Shown here: positions 43,380-52,447 of the stretch, piece after piece
Layout of the letters: each line of letters opens with the position of its first letter
Numbering within the stretch: position 1 is the first letter of the stretch
Source of the DNA: Chloroflexota bacterium
Lineage (GTDB): Bacteria > Chloroflexota > UBA11872
DNA length: 64,000 nucleotides
Reading direction: 5' to 3'
Assembly (NCBI GenBank): GCA_028873795.1
Contig: JAPPNP010000027.1
Span: 23,488-87,487, forward strand
Program-made: the position numbers and the translations under genes
Notes under the pieces: generated by a model
Databases searched by the model: none
The model's input: only the letters and a program-made list of their open reading frames with translations
What the model was told of the DNA's origin: nothing

Positions 43380-44579
43380 CTAGGAGTGGTCAATTTCCCA
43401 GATCGGCGCGTAGATCGGGAACAGTGTTTCCAGGAGTTGGGCACCGCTGCCGTGCAGCTCGAGCGGAGGCGCCGACGCATGTCCCCCGAAGATTAGCTGC
43501 GCCAGCTGCCGGCGGCTCAGCGTAACCGTCTCCGGCAAGCGCTCGGACGTGACTTCGACTTCCCCATCACGCACACGCAGCGACACGGCCTCGCCGGTGT
43601 CCTCGCACACCACGCAAACATCGCCGCGGATGCCCGCCGACCGGCGCCCCAGGTGGTTGCGAACCTGGCGCACCAGCAAGCCGAAGTCGTTGACGCGCAT
43701 CATCTGAAACCCGATGCCGCTGGCCTCCTCCACCGACCGTTGCTGGCCCGGCTTGATGGCCTCGACCACGTCGCCGAGCGCGCAAGGCGTCAGCGGCAGC
43801 ACGACTTGCAGGTCTTGGTCGGCGGGCCACTCGGCGCGAGCGTGGCGCACCAGCGCCTCCAGCGCCCGATGGTCGCCCCCGCCCTCGACCAGACCCGGCT
43901 TGTTCGTTCCCTGCCCAACCGTGAGGTAGGCGGCCACGTCGTCGCCCTCGAAGGCAAGGAGGGTGTGCATCTTGGGCAGGCTGAACAGCACGGCGTACTC
44001 GTCCGGGGACCGGGCGATGCGCAGCGGCTCGCGGTCGTGGATGGCGCGGATGGCGCCGAGATGCCCCGCATTTCCGGGCTCGTAGACGGCGACCCGGTGG
44101 TGGCTGGGGCGCAGCTGGGTTACATCATCCGCGGCCAGCGTGTACTTCCAGCCCTGCGACCCCACCGCCTCCCAGCCCGAGTTGCGATAGAACGGGAACG
44201 TTGGCTCGATCGTCCACAGCGCCGAAACCGGCCAGCCGCGCTCGACCATGATGCGCACGCCGTCCCGCAGGCAGGCGGTCGCGTAGCCGCGATGCCGATG
44301 GTCGGGATGGGTCACCGTGCCCCCGATGATGGCCAGCGTGAACGCATCCCCGTCGATGACCACGCCGCGCGGCGCCACCGGCACGTGCGCCACCACGGCG
44401 CCGTCGACGCTGATCACGCGCATGTTTTCGCGCCGCGCCGGGTCGAAGATCAGCGGATAGTCCGTTTGCGTGTTCTGGTCGGAGCCTTCGCGGAACACGC
44501 GATTGAGCAGCGCCACCACGCCGTCGAATTCCGCGGCGGCGCATGCCCGAGGTCCGTCCACCACTGGATTGCCGGTCAT
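43380..44579 (-). CDS. GNAT acetyltransferase with C-terminal SCP2-like domain (Eis-like)
   Basis: A 399-residue protein of the Eis type. It has an N-terminal GNAT domain with acetyl-CoA loop HRGYATACL near 95-105, a second GNAT-like region, and a C-terminal sterol-carrier-like fold (VSLRVRDGEVEVT, LSRRQLAQLIFGG). Eis enzymes acetylate amines such as aminoglycosides or peptides as hexamers. The last residues DHS are typical of the C-terminal carboxylate used in catalysis. It is separated from neighbours by about 30 nt on each side, so it is probably co-transcribed. Confidence 0.83.
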   Translation of the reverse strand: MTGNPVVDGPRACAAAEFDGVVALLNRVFREGSDQNTQTDYPLIFDPARRENMRVISVDGAVVAHVPVAPRGVVIDGDAFTLAIIGGTVTHPDHRHRGYATACLRDGVRIMVERGWPVSALWTIEPTFPFYRNSGWEAVGSQGWKYTLAADDVTQLRPSHHRVAVYEPGNAGHLGAIRAIHDREPLRIARSPDEYAVLFSLPKMHTLLAFEGDDVAAYLTVGQGTNKPGLVEGGGDHRALEALVRHARAEWPADQDLQVVLPLTPCALGDVVEAIKPGQQRSVEEASGIGFQMMRVNDFGLLVRQVRNHLGRRSAGIRGDVCVVCEDTGEAVSLRVRDGEVEVTSERLPETVTLSRRQLAQLIFGGHASAPPLELHGSGAQLLETLFPIYAPIWEIDHS

Positions 44580-44615
44580 GCGACATGCCGCCGATCGAGC
44601 TGCCGCACGGCGGCG

Positions 44616-46394
44616 CTAGCCCGGCGTGGCGTAGGACATGTCCCAGTCGCCGAGCGTCAGCAGGCGCATGGTGGTCGAGCCGAGCGAAGGCTCGCCCGCG
44701 TCGCTCCAGGCCGCAATCTCGTCCCGATGGCCCAGCCGGCGCAGCGCGTCCCAGTAGTCGTTGAACATCACCCGCCCGCCCAGGACCACCGCGTCCCAGG
44801 CGAAGAAGTGCGTCACGCCGGCGTCGTAAAGCTGGCGCGCGCCGCGTCGCAATTCGGCTGGCGGCACCTGGCGCGGCATCAGGTTCGGCGCCAGCACGCA
44901 GTCGGTGCCGCTCACCAGATCGACGAAGAACTCGATCGACGATGGCTCGCCCCAGGCTTCGGCGGCGCTGTCGAGGTTCGGCGCCGAGCTGTAGGGAATC
45001 ACTGTGTCCACCAGGCCTTCCGTGACCCATGTGCGAAGGTCGATGGCGCGGTAGAGGTTCTCGGCTTCGCTGCTCAGCACCACCGCCGAGACTTGAGTGG
45101 GTTTGCTGCGCCTCAGCTCCTGGTCGGTCGCATCCAGTCCGGCGCGCAGCTCGCGAATGAATGTGGTCAGGAAACCGGCGCGATATCGCAGCCAGCGCTC
45201 ATCACGCTCGTCCAGAGTGCGGGGGTCCACGCCGAACTGCGCCTCGAATCCCTCCACCAGCGGCGGCTCGTACTCCAGCAACGGCGGGCGGCGATTGAAC
45301 AGCAGCGCCACGCCATCGACCGGATAGCTCGCCATCTCCCGCAAGAGCGAGATCACCAGTTCCCGCGTCTCGGGGTAGGCGTACGACAGCCGTGGCGCCG
45401 GATTGCCGTCGCGTGTCACGCAGCGGAGTTCGGGATGGTCCAGGTAAAACCCGTCGGCGTTCCACGAGTCGTAGATCGGCGCCGCAAAGTGAAAGCCGGC
45501 GACGCGGTACGAGGCGTGCAGCTCGATTCCGATGGACCGCGCAGTCTCGGCGGCGACGCGCAGCGGGTCGATCCCCTCGTCGCGAAGGTGCCGCCAGGCG
45601 CGCGCGTGCGTGTGATCCCCGACGCGAATGAAGTCCTCCACGCCGTCGGCCGTCGGCATGTGGCCGATGGCCGACGGATAGAACGTCAGGTCGCCGACGG
45701 CGCCCTCCCAGTAGATCCGCGCCACGTCCGAGTCGGCGAACGGCGCGACCTCGCGCTGGATCTCTTCGACCGTGAGCGGCCCGCCATTCCAGATATAGCC
45801 GTGGGCGTCGTTGTGCGCGAACAGCCGCCGCCGGTCGGTGCGGGCCTCGTCGGCCAAGTGCGCTTCCACCTCGGCCGGTGACAGCGGAACCAGCTTGATA
45901 TAGGCGATGTTCGCGGGCGTGCAGACGAACGAGCCGGCCTCGTCACCGGACCCCACACGGGGGCTGACCTGTCCCAACTCGATCTGCCGATCCGTGAGGT
46001 CCGCAATCTTCCAGAAGCGCTCCAGCAGGTGCTCGGCCTGAAACGTGCCCTCGTCGGGATGCGTCGCCAGGTAGGTGAACGACGGCTCGCCCGTGAGCCG
46101 GGCGCGCAGCGCGCGGCTCTCCCCGTGCGTTTCGGCGTAGACGCCGATCGAAATCGCGTGCCAGCCCGCGACATCGAGGGGATAGGTGACGTCGGGCGCC
46201 GCGGTTTCGGGACCGGCCAGCAGCATCGTCCCGGCGCAGGCCTCCGCCGTGAACGGCAGCGCGCGCCAGCGCCGCAAGGCAGGCGCGGGGTTCATGGCGT
46301 CGGCGGGCAGGCAGCGGTCGAGGTCCGCCAGATACACCGGCGAACCGGTAAGCCAGCGGTCGGTGTGGCGATCCACGCTCGCGCTACCCGGCAT
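44616..46394 (-). CDS. Glycoside-hydrolase-like TIM-barrel protein, first paralog
   Basis: A 592-residue protein not assigned to a confident family. The N-terminal about 165 residues (VTYPLDVAGWHAISIGV) resemble a beta-sandwich. A barrel-type region follows (FAHNDAHGYIWN, RIYWEGAVGDLTFY, IELHASYRVAGFH, VDGVALLFNRRPPLLEYEPP), similar to GHL10-like or family 10-like putative glycosidases. Glu and Asp residues in these motifs could be catalytic. It overlaps its paralog by 11 nt. No signal peptide is seen. Confidence 0.6.
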   Translation of the reverse strand: MPGSASVDRHTDRWLTGSPVYLADLDRCLPADAMNPAPALRRWRALPFTAEACAGTMLLAGPETAAPDVTYPLDVAGWHAISIGVYAETHGESRALRARLTGEPSFTYLATHPDEGTFQAEHLLERFWKIADLTDRQIELGQVSPRVGSGDEAGSFVCTPANIAYIKLVPLSPAEVEAHLADEARTDRRRLFAHNDAHGYIWNGGPLTVEEIQREVAPFADSDVARIYWEGAVGDLTFYPSAIGHMPTADGVEDFIRVGDHTHARAWRHLRDEGIDPLRVAAETARSIGIELHASYRVAGFHFAAPIYDSWNADGFYLDHPELRCVTRDGNPAPRLSYAYPETRELVISLLREMASYPVDGVALLFNRRPPLLEYEPPLVEGFEAQFGVDPRTLDERDERWLRYRAGFLTTFIRELRAGLDATDQELRRSKPTQVSAVVLSSEAENLYRAIDLRTWVTEGLVDTVIPYSSAPNLDSAAEAWGEPSSIEFFVDLVSGTDCVLAPNLMPRQVPPAELRRGARQLYDAGVTHFFAWDAVVLGGRVMFNDYWDALRRLGHRDEIAAWSDAGEPSLGSTTMRLLTLGDWDMSYATPG

Positions 46395-48189
46395 CGGCGT
46401 ACGCCGTGCTCCAGCCGCCCACGCTTCGCAGGTCGGACGAGATCCAGCCCAAGTCCGGCTCGCCGTCGCGGCTCCAGGCCAGCACCTCGTCCACGTGGCC
46501 CAGGCGCCGCACCGCGTTCCACATCGGGCGGTAGTTCGCGCGTCCGTGGCCGCCCGCGCAGTCCCAGAAGAACAAGTGCTCGACGCCCGCGCCGTAGATC
46601 GTGGCGGCCCGTCGGCGAAAGTCCTCGGGACTCATCCGGCGCGGCATCACGTTCGGCGCCAGCAGGCACGACGTGCCGTCGACCGCATCCAGAAAATAGT
46701 CCAGCTCTCGTGCGTCGGACCAAGGCGCCACGGAGCCGCGCGATTCCAAGTCGGAGACGTAGGGAATCAGTGTGTCGACCAGGCCTTCCTGGGCCCAGGT
46801 CTTGAGATCGCAGCCAAAGAAGGCGTTGGCGGCCTCGGTGCCTTCAACGACGGCCGACACCGCAATCGGCGTCGACCGCCCCTGCTCGCGGCTTACGTCG
46901 TCCATCGCCTGCCGCAGCTCGCGCATGAACTGGGTGAGGACGCGCGAGCGATAGGCCAGCCAGGTTGGATCGCGCTCGTCCAGCTCGCGCGGATCGGCGC
47001 CGAACTCGCGCTTGAATCCTTCCACCAACGGCGGCTCATACTCCACCAGCGGCAGACGCCGATTGAAGAGCGGACACACGCCGTCGATCGGGTATTTCGT
47101 CATTTCGCGAAACAGGGAAACCGCGAACTGGCGCACACCCTCGTAGGTGTAGGCCATGATCGGCGTGCGCCGGCCCCGGCGGTCCTCGCCGCGCCACTCT
47201 GGGTGGCGGTCGTAGAACGTATCGCCAAAGCTGTTGTGGTCGATCGGCGGCGGGTAGTGGAACCCCGAAACTCGCCAGGCCGCGTGAAACTCCATGCCGA
47301 GCTCGTGGGTGTGCTCCACCGCGACGGCAAACGGGTCGATCCCCGCATCGCGGAATATGCGCCAGCTCTCGGCATGGAGCCGGTCGCCGCGGCGATTGAA
47401 GTCCTGCACCTCCTCGATCGTCGGGATGTGCGCGATCTTCGAGAAGTAGCGGACCTCGTCGCCGCCCCCGGCTTCCCAATACATGCGGCTGAAGTCGGTG
47501 TCGCGATAGGGCTCGATCTCGCGGCGAATCTCGTCCGCCGTCGTCAGCCGCCAAACCCAATGGGGCCCGTGGGAGTCGTTGTGCGCGAACAGTCGCTTGG
47601 TGTCGGCTCGCTGCCGATCCGCCTCGACATCGGCCGCCTCGTCGTCGGTCAGCGGCACGAGCTTGATATACGCCACGTGCACCGCGCCGCAGGCAAACGA
47701 CGCGTGCTCGTCGCCGGACTTCAGGCGGGCCGCCGGCTGACCCAGCTCGAGCTGTTGCCCGTCCAGCTCCGCGCATTTCCAAAACAGCTCCGCCACTTCC
47801 CGGTGCTCCGGCATGGGCTCGTCGGGATAGTGATCCGCCAGTGAGGGGAGAGTCAGCATCGTCGACACCTGATCGTCGGTGAGCCGAACCTCGAGCTCGC
47901 TGTACCGGGCGTGGTGGCCACCAGGATGGCATCGCACGAGTCCAACCGAAATGGCATGCCAGCCCGACGCTTCGAGCGGATAGGTGACGGTCGGCGCGGC
48001 GGTCTGCGGCCCTGCCAGCAGCATCGTGCCCTCGAGGTCGTCCGTCGAGTAGGCCAGTTTGCGCCAGTGCCGCAACGCCGGCACGTCGGCAAGCGCCGAT
48101 GCCGGCTCACACCGGTCCAGGTCGGTCAGATAGGTCGGGGAACGCGAGAGCCAGCGGTCCGCGTAGCGGTCGTGCTCGTCGGCAGCCAT
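46384..48189 (-). CDS. Glycoside-hydrolase-like TIM-barrel protein, second paralog
   Basis: A 601-residue tandem paralog. Both proteins share DRWL-SP-YL-DLDRC, GTMLLAGP-TAAP-VTYPL, GWHAIS and LFNRR-PL-EYEPPLVEGF along the whole length, so this is a gene duplication. It is the first gene of the four-gene run and overlaps the next by 11 nt. It diverges from the unknown gene at 48301. As for its paralog, glycan hydrolysis is inferred from the barrel-type motifs and the sulfatase in the run. Confidence 0.6.
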   Translation of the reverse strand: MAADEHDRYADRWLSRSPTYLTDLDRCEPASALADVPALRHWRKLAYSTDDLEGTMLLAGPQTAAPTVTYPLEASGWHAISVGLVRCHPGGHHARYSELEVRLTDDQVSTMLTLPSLADHYPDEPMPEHREVAELFWKCAELDGQQLELGQPAARLKSGDEHASFACGAVHVAYIKLVPLTDDEAADVEADRQRADTKRLFAHNDSHGPHWVWRLTTADEIRREIEPYRDTDFSRMYWEAGGGDEVRYFSKIAHIPTIEEVQDFNRRGDRLHAESWRIFRDAGIDPFAVAVEHTHELGMEFHAAWRVSGFHYPPPIDHNSFGDTFYDRHPEWRGEDRRGRRTPIMAYTYEGVRQFAVSLFREMTKYPIDGVCPLFNRRLPLVEYEPPLVEGFKREFGADPRELDERDPTWLAYRSRVLTQFMRELRQAMDDVSREQGRSTPIAVSAVVEGTEAANAFFGCDLKTWAQEGLVDTLIPYVSDLESRGSVAPWSDARELDYFLDAVDGTSCLLAPNVMPRRMSPEDFRRRAATIYGAGVEHLFFWDCAGGHGRANYRPMWNAVRRLGHVDEVLAWSRDGEPDLGWISSDLRSVGGWSTAYADAG

Positions 48190-48300
48190 GGCACAACCCC
48201 TTCCGCCGACCCGCGAGTCGCCGTCGATCCCGCGGGCACCAGTTGACGGGGCAGCCTATCAGACGCTATCTCATCCACGAGAGAGCACTGGAGGGCGCGC

Positions 48301-49251
48301 GTGGGCACCCAGTTCCTAACCGCCGGCGATCTCTTCGTCGAGGTCGTTGACAACGCCGACTCCGCAGACCCCCCGACTCGGGACGACGCCCGCATGGCCG
48401 CGATCAAAGACGGCACCTTTGAAGACGGCCCGTTTCGCTTCGACAGGTTCACCGGCTACAACGGCATCCGACAGCTCTACAGTCGCCACGGCCCGGCGGA
48501 GAACATCTTCGGCGTGGGCGGCGGAAGCGGCCTGAATTTCGAGTTTGTCTATGACGCCGACGGCTCGTCGTTTCGGCCACGCTGGATCGACGGACGCCCG
48601 GGCGGCGAACCAACACCCAGCGGCCTCACGCGCGTGGACGAATCCACCGTAGTCCTGACCACACGCGTCCAACCACCGCAACGCGTCGACGTGCAGACCA
48701 CATTCAGAGTCGTACCGCCCCACTACGTCGACCTGGAAACCGTGATGACCCCGCATCCCGGCTCGTTCACCAGCGACTGGGTGGGGCTGTTTTGGGCCTG
48801 CTACATCCGCCGGCCCGAGGTCAAGACCACCTACCTTCGGACTCGGACGCCGGCGGGAGGTGCCAGCGACTGGTCCGCGGCGCTGGCCGAGCCCCCGCAC
48901 GATCCGCGCGCCTTCGCCTCGGAGCGCGAAGCGTCGCTGCTGCCCAACGAGCCCGATCCCGCCGGACGCCTGCTGCACAACATTCGCCCGCTGCGCTACG
49001 TCGAGCCGGTGATGTTCGGCCGCTGGCGAAACATGGTGCTGGCGTTGATGCTGCACACGGACGACCATCTGCGATTCGCCATCCAGCCGACCGGAGGCGG
49101 GCCGCGCAACCCGGCCTGGGACTTCGGCATCGTCATCAAGCAATGCCATGGCGGCGACGCGTACCGCTGGAGCGGACGCATGGTCTTCAAGCCGGACAGG
49201 GGATCGGACGACATCTGGAGCGAGTATCAGCGCTGGATGCAAGACGTATAG
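48301..49251 (+). CDS. Uncharacterised beta-rich protein near the glycan run
   Basis: A 316-residue protein of unknown family. It is rich in short strands and aromatic residues (YNGIRQLYSRHGPAENIF, VDVQTTFRVVPPHYVDLETVM, DWVGLFWACYIRRPEVKTTY, HLRFAIQPTGGGPRNPAWDFGIVI), suggestive of a beta-sandwich such as a lyase or sugar-binding fold. GGAGGG lies about 5 nt before the GTG. It is divergent from the glycosidase-like paralogs, so a shared role in glycan use is a guess. Confidence 0.6.
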   Translation: MGTQFLTAGDLFVEVVDNADSADPPTRDDARMAAIKDGTFEDGPFRFDRFTGYNGIRQLYSRHGPAENIFGVGGGSGLNFEFVYDADGSSFRPRWIDGRPGGEPTPSGLTRVDESTVVLTTRVQPPQRVDVQTTFRVVPPHYVDLETVMTPHPGSFTSDWVGLFWACYIRRPEVKTTYLRTRTPAGGASDWSAALAEPPHDPRAFASEREASLLPNEPDPAGRLLHNIRPLRYVEPVMFGRWRNMVLALMLHTDDHLRFAIQPTGGGPRNPAWDFGIVIKQCHGGDAYRWSGRMVFKPDRGSDDIWSEYQRWMQDV

Positions 49252-49662
49252 ACCGGTCCAACGACGACGAGGGTAATAGTCTCTTTACGTTTCACTAGAA
49301 TTGTATTCGTGACGCCCTTATTGAGTTGAATGACTCTCAGAGTATTCGAGATGATCTGCGCAGTTCCAGCGGGATTACCGAACGGAATAAGCCAATCGTC
49401 GTCAACCCTTCGTCATTCCCGCGAAGGCGGGAATCCACGCCCCCGACATTTCGACGTGTCAAACCGAAATATGGATATGTCCCCAGTATTCAATGTGCAT
49501 TCGCGCAGACAGATTCCGCGCCCCACTGTCTCCGGCGAGTGCCACCGCCCGCGACCCCGGACGCACCGATTACCGTGGGAGAAACCCGCAATTCCTGCGA
49601 CCCCGGCTGGCCTGAACCAGCGACCGCCGGCAGCCGATCCTGTGCTACCGTGAAACCGGCGG
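49252..49662. other. Intergenic region before tRNA-Trp
   Basis: About 410 nt. It contains one intact REP-type palindrome (49412-49438) and an A+T-richer stretch near 49270-49345. No ORF with a credible ribosome site or family match was found. Confidence 0.4.
49412..49438. repeat. REP-type palindrome, family 1
   Basis: ATTCCCGC and GCGGGAAT flank the loop GAAG, preceded by GTC and followed by CCAC. Identical or covarying copies occur at 17809 (split), 55112, 56840 and 59184. Confidence 0.7.
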
Positions 49663-49736
49663 AGGAGTGTAGCTCAGTTGGCTAGAGCAACGGTCTCCAA
49701 AACCGTAGGTCGGGGGTTCGAGTCCCTCCACTCCTG
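49663..49736 (+). tRNA. tRNA-Trp (anticodon CCA)
   Basis: Acceptor AGGAGTG/CACTCCT, D arm GCTC/GAGC, anticodon stem ACGGT/ACCGT with loop CTCCAAA, and T arm GGGGG TTCGAGT CCCTC. CCA is encoded at 49737-49739. It lies 6 nt before tRNA-Leu. Confidence 0.95.
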
Positions 49737-49742
49737 CCACGC

Positions 49743-49827
49743 GCCGAAGTGGCGGAATTGGTAGACGCGCTGGTCTCAAAAACCAGTGAGGTAACTCCTC
49801 GTGTCGGTTCGATCCCGACCTTCGGCA
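49743..49827 (+). tRNA. tRNA-Leu (anticodon CAA)
   Basis: Class II tRNA of 85 nt with a long variable arm (TGAGG...CCTCG). Acceptor GCCGAAG/CTTCGGC, anticodon stem CTGGT/ACCAG with loop CTCAAAA, T arm GTCGG TTCGATC CCGAC. CCA is encoded at 49828-49830. Confidence 0.95.
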
Positions 49828-49845
49828 CCAACACCCGGCCTTGGC

Positions 49846-50076
49846 CTATGTCGCGGGTTCCGGAATATCGAGATCCATTCCCGGATAAACCGCCTGAGGA
49901 TCCTCGCCGTCAAATCGCCACCTATTGCGTTCGAAGATGATCTGCCACTGGTGTTGATCGCCATACTCGCGCTCGGCAATGGTCCGCAGCGTCTCGCGCG
50001 GCATCACTTTGACGGTGCGGCGGATTGGCCACTCGCTGGGGGCCAATTCCCGTCGAAACAGCTTGCGGAGTCTCAT
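49846..50076 (-). CDS. Small LysM-domain protein
   Basis: A 76-residue protein. Residues about 20-72 (RTVKVMPRETLRTIAEREYGDQHQWQIIFERN...VYPGMDLDIP) match the LysM fold, which binds peptidoglycan or chitin-like GlcNAc chains. The N-terminus is basic (MRLRKLFRREL) but has no clear signal peptide, so a cytoplasmic role as in phage-base-plate or spore-type LysM proteins cannot be excluded. It converges on nothing directly; tRNA-Leu ends 16 nt away. Confidence 0.7.
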   Translation of the reverse strand: MRLRKLFRRELAPSEWPIRRTVKVMPRETLRTIAEREYGDQHQWQIIFERNRWRFDGEDPQAVYPGMDLDIPEPAT

Positions 50077-50133
50077 CGGCGCGCACCGGGCGCGATCTGA
50101 TCGGAGGCCGATAGGCTACCATCGGCCGCGAGA

Positions 50134-51009
50134 ATGAGTCATCGACCACAGCCGCGAGCCGACCGGATCGAATCGCTCAGCGATTCCATGGACCCGCCGG
50201 AGTTCTCCGCAAGGCTGTGGGCCGAGGCTGAGGCCAAGCAGTCGTGGGTGTGTCTAGGCCTGGATGTTGTCCTGACGCAACTTCCCACCAACTATCCACG
50301 CACGATCGCCGGTGCTCGGGAGTTTCTGCGAACTGTCGTCGATGCGTCCGTCGAACATGTATCGGCATTCAAGCCAAATCTTGCGTTTTATCTTGCGCTA
50401 GGCGTCGACGGGATTCGACTGCTCACCGATACGATTGACTACATTGACCATCGCGCCGTGGTGATTCTTGACGGCAAGTTTGGGGATATTCCGGACTCTG
50501 TGGAGCAGTACGCTCGCGCGGCATTCGACGAGTTCGACGCCGACGCCGTGACCGTTGATGTCTACGGCGGGTGGGAGACCGTCGAGCCGATGCTCGTCGA
50601 TCCGACCCGCGGCGTATTCGTGTGGACGCGCAGCAGCAATCCTGGCGCGGATGCCGTGCAAGGCGGATCCCAGGATGCGGATCCGCTGTTCATGCGCCTG
50701 GCCGGCGAGATTCATGCGCGAGCGGGCCTGGGAAACCTGGGAGCGGTGGTGGGCGCCACCCGGGCCGACGACGTCCGCCGCGTGCGCGCAGCGGCGCCAA
50801 CGGCGCCGCTGCTGGCGCCGGGCATCGGCGCCCAGGGCGGCGACCTGGAATCGGTCGTGCGGAACGGCTTTGGCGAGGCGCCCGCCGGGGTGCTCATCAA
50901 CGCCGGACGCTCCGCGCTCTGGGCCTCGGCCGACGCCGACTATGCGCTCGCGACGCGCGATGCCGTGCGCGAGCTGCGCGACCGTATCAACGCGGCACGG
51001 GCGACGTGA
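50134..51009 (+). CDS. pyrF: Orotidine 5'-phosphate decarboxylase, type 2
   Basis: Last step of UMP synthesis. The 291 residues carry WVCLGLDVVL, SAFKPNLAFYLALG, the catalytic Lys-Asp array in ILDGKFGDIPDSVEQYA, VTVDVYGGWE, and the phosphate-binding LAPGIGAQGGD. These fit the longer type 2 (bacterial/mycobacterial) subfamily. ATG 50134 or ATG 50188 may be the start; the first 18 residues are not conserved. The stop overlaps the next gene start by 4 nt. Confidence 0.9.
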   Translation: MSHRPQPRADRIESLSDSMDPPEFSARLWAEAEAKQSWVCLGLDVVLTQLPTNYPRTIAGAREFLRTVVDASVEHVSAFKPNLAFYLALGVDGIRLLTDTIDYIDHRAVVILDGKFGDIPDSVEQYARAAFDEFDADAVTVDVYGGWETVEPMLVDPTRGVFVWTRSSNPGADAVQGGSQDADPLFMRLAGEIHARAGLGNLGAVVGATRADDVRRVRAAAPTAPLLAPGIGAQGGDLESVVRNGFGEAPAGVLINAGRSALWASADADYALATRDAVRELRDRINAARAT

Positions 51010-51230
51010 CCGAGTCCGGGTCGGCGGGCATCCCGCAATTCACCGTCGGCGAAACGGTGCGCATGCGCAAGGCGCATCCGTGCGGCGCGGACACCTGGGC
51101 GGTCACCCGCGTGGGCGGGGACGTCGGGCTGCGCTGCACGGGATGCGGGCGCCGGATCTTTCTGGCGCGCCGGGAGCTAGCGCGCCGGCTGCATCCGCAG
51201 CGCCGTGCCGGGTCCGCGAGCCCGACCTAG
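51006..51230 (+). CDS. DUF951 family small protein with zinc-ribbon-like residues
   Basis: A 74-residue protein starting GTG inside the pyrF stop (GTGA). The core VGETVRMRKAHPCGADTWAVTRVGGDVGLRCTGCGRRIFLARREL matches DUF951, with a lone Cys in HPCG and a CTGC pair that could bind zinc. Function is unknown; it may be a nucleic-acid-binding protein. Its stop shares CTAG with the convergent pheA gene. Confidence 0.78.
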   Translation: MTESGSAGIPQFTVGETVRMRKAHPCGADTWAVTRVGGDVGLRCTGCGRRIFLARRELARRLHPQRRAGSASPT

Positions 51231-52345
51231 GCGGGCGCTGGGCTGACCGGCCAAGCGCCGAGCACGCGGGCGAGCATGCTGGTCCGCGCGAGTTCCGCGA
51301 GCGCTCGCTCCACGTTCGGATCGTCCGGATGGCCGGTTAGCTCGAGGAAGAAGAGGTAGTCGCCGGGCTTGGTGCGTGACGGCCGCGACTGAATAAAGCT
51401 CAGATTGACCTCGTGGCCGCGCAGCGTGCCGAGCATGTCGTGCAGCGCTCCGACGCGGTCACGGATGGAAACCAGCAATGCGGTGCGGTCCTGCCCCGTG
51501 CGGCTCGCCGGCCGGCGCGCGAGCACATAGAAGCGCGTCCGATTGGCGGCGATGTCTTGAATATGCCGCCGGACGACGGTCAACCCATAGGCCTCGGCGG
51601 CGGCCACGGTGCCGATGGCCGCCGTGCCTGGCTGGGCGTGCGCCCGCTGCGCGGCTTCGGAGGTGCTCGCCACCTCGTGCCGGGTCGTGCCGGGCAGTTG
51701 CCGTGCCAGCCAGTCGCGGCACTGGTGCAGCGCCTGGGCGTGCGAAAAGACCGTTTCGTACGTGTCCTCGATGGATGTGGCGATCAAGTTGTGCGAAATG
51801 GGCACGACCACTTCGCCACAAATGGAGACCTCGTGTTCGGAGAACAGATCCAGGGTCTCCCCAATGGTCCCGCTGGTTGAGTTCTCCACCGGCACCAGAC
51901 CGTATGCCGCGTCCTCACGCTCCACGTGGGCAAAGACCTCGCGAAACGAATCCGCGGGCAGATAGCTGGCGGAGCGCCCGAAGTGAGCGCGCGCGGCCTC
52001 ATGGCTGAAGGTGTAGGCCGGCCCTAGGAACACCACCCGCTCGGGCTCTTCGAGACTGCGGCACGCCGAGATGATCTCGCGAAAGATGTCACGAATGTGC
52101 GCCGCACTCAGGGGACCGGGATTGAGCGCCGTGACCCGATCCAAGATCGCGCGCTCACGGTCCGGGGAATACGACGGACTTGCAGCCGTGGCTTTGAGCG
52201 CGCCGATCTGCCTGACGACGGCTGCTCGCTCGCCTAGCAGCCGAACCAACTCATCATCCGACGCGTCCACCGCGCGCCGGAGCTCATCGAGCTGATCGGC
52301 CACAGCCGGCAAGTCCTCCGTCGCAGGTGAGCGGGATTCTAGCAC
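51227..52345 (-). CDS. pheA: Chorismate mutase / prephenate dehydratase (P-protein)
   Basis: Bifunctional enzyme of phenylalanine synthesis, 372 residues. The chorismate mutase domain (about 18-100, DELRRAVDASDDELVRLLGERAAVV) precedes the prephenate dehydratase domain (about 103-285, LGPAYTFSHEAA, PVENSTSGTIGET, NRTRFYVL). An ACT domain (about 290-365, with SFIQSRPSR, the ESRP-type loop) allows feedback inhibition by phenylalanine. Domain order is that of E. coli PheA. The gene converges on DUF951 with a shared CTAG. Confidence 0.93.
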   Translation of the reverse strand: MLESRSPATEDLPAVADQLDELRRAVDASDDELVRLLGERAAVVRQIGALKATAASPSYSPDRERAILDRVTALNPGPLSAAHIRDIFREIISACRSLEEPERVVFLGPAYTFSHEAARAHFGRSASYLPADSFREVFAHVEREDAAYGLVPVENSTSGTIGETLDLFSEHEVSICGEVVVPISHNLIATSIEDTYETVFSHAQALHQCRDWLARQLPGTTRHEVASTSEAAQRAHAQPGTAAIGTVAAAEAYGLTVVRRHIQDIAANRTRFYVLARRPASRTGQDRTALLVSIRDRVGALHDMLGTLRGHEVNLSFIQSRPSRTKPGDYLFFLELTGHPDDPNVERALAELARTSMLARVLGAWPVSPAPA

Positions 52346-52447
52346 CGCCCTCTTTCACGCTTGCCTTTCCTTTTCCATGGTTTCGAACCTGGCGCCGTCC
52401 CCGAGTTGGAGCGCGGCGTCGGCGGGTTTGCAACCGTTTCGGGCCTG

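Noticed and set aside
43653..45881. Long plus-strand frame opposite the acetyltransferase and glycosidase-like genes
   Set aside because: It covers two genes with clear domain motifs on the other strand and has no conserved motif itself.
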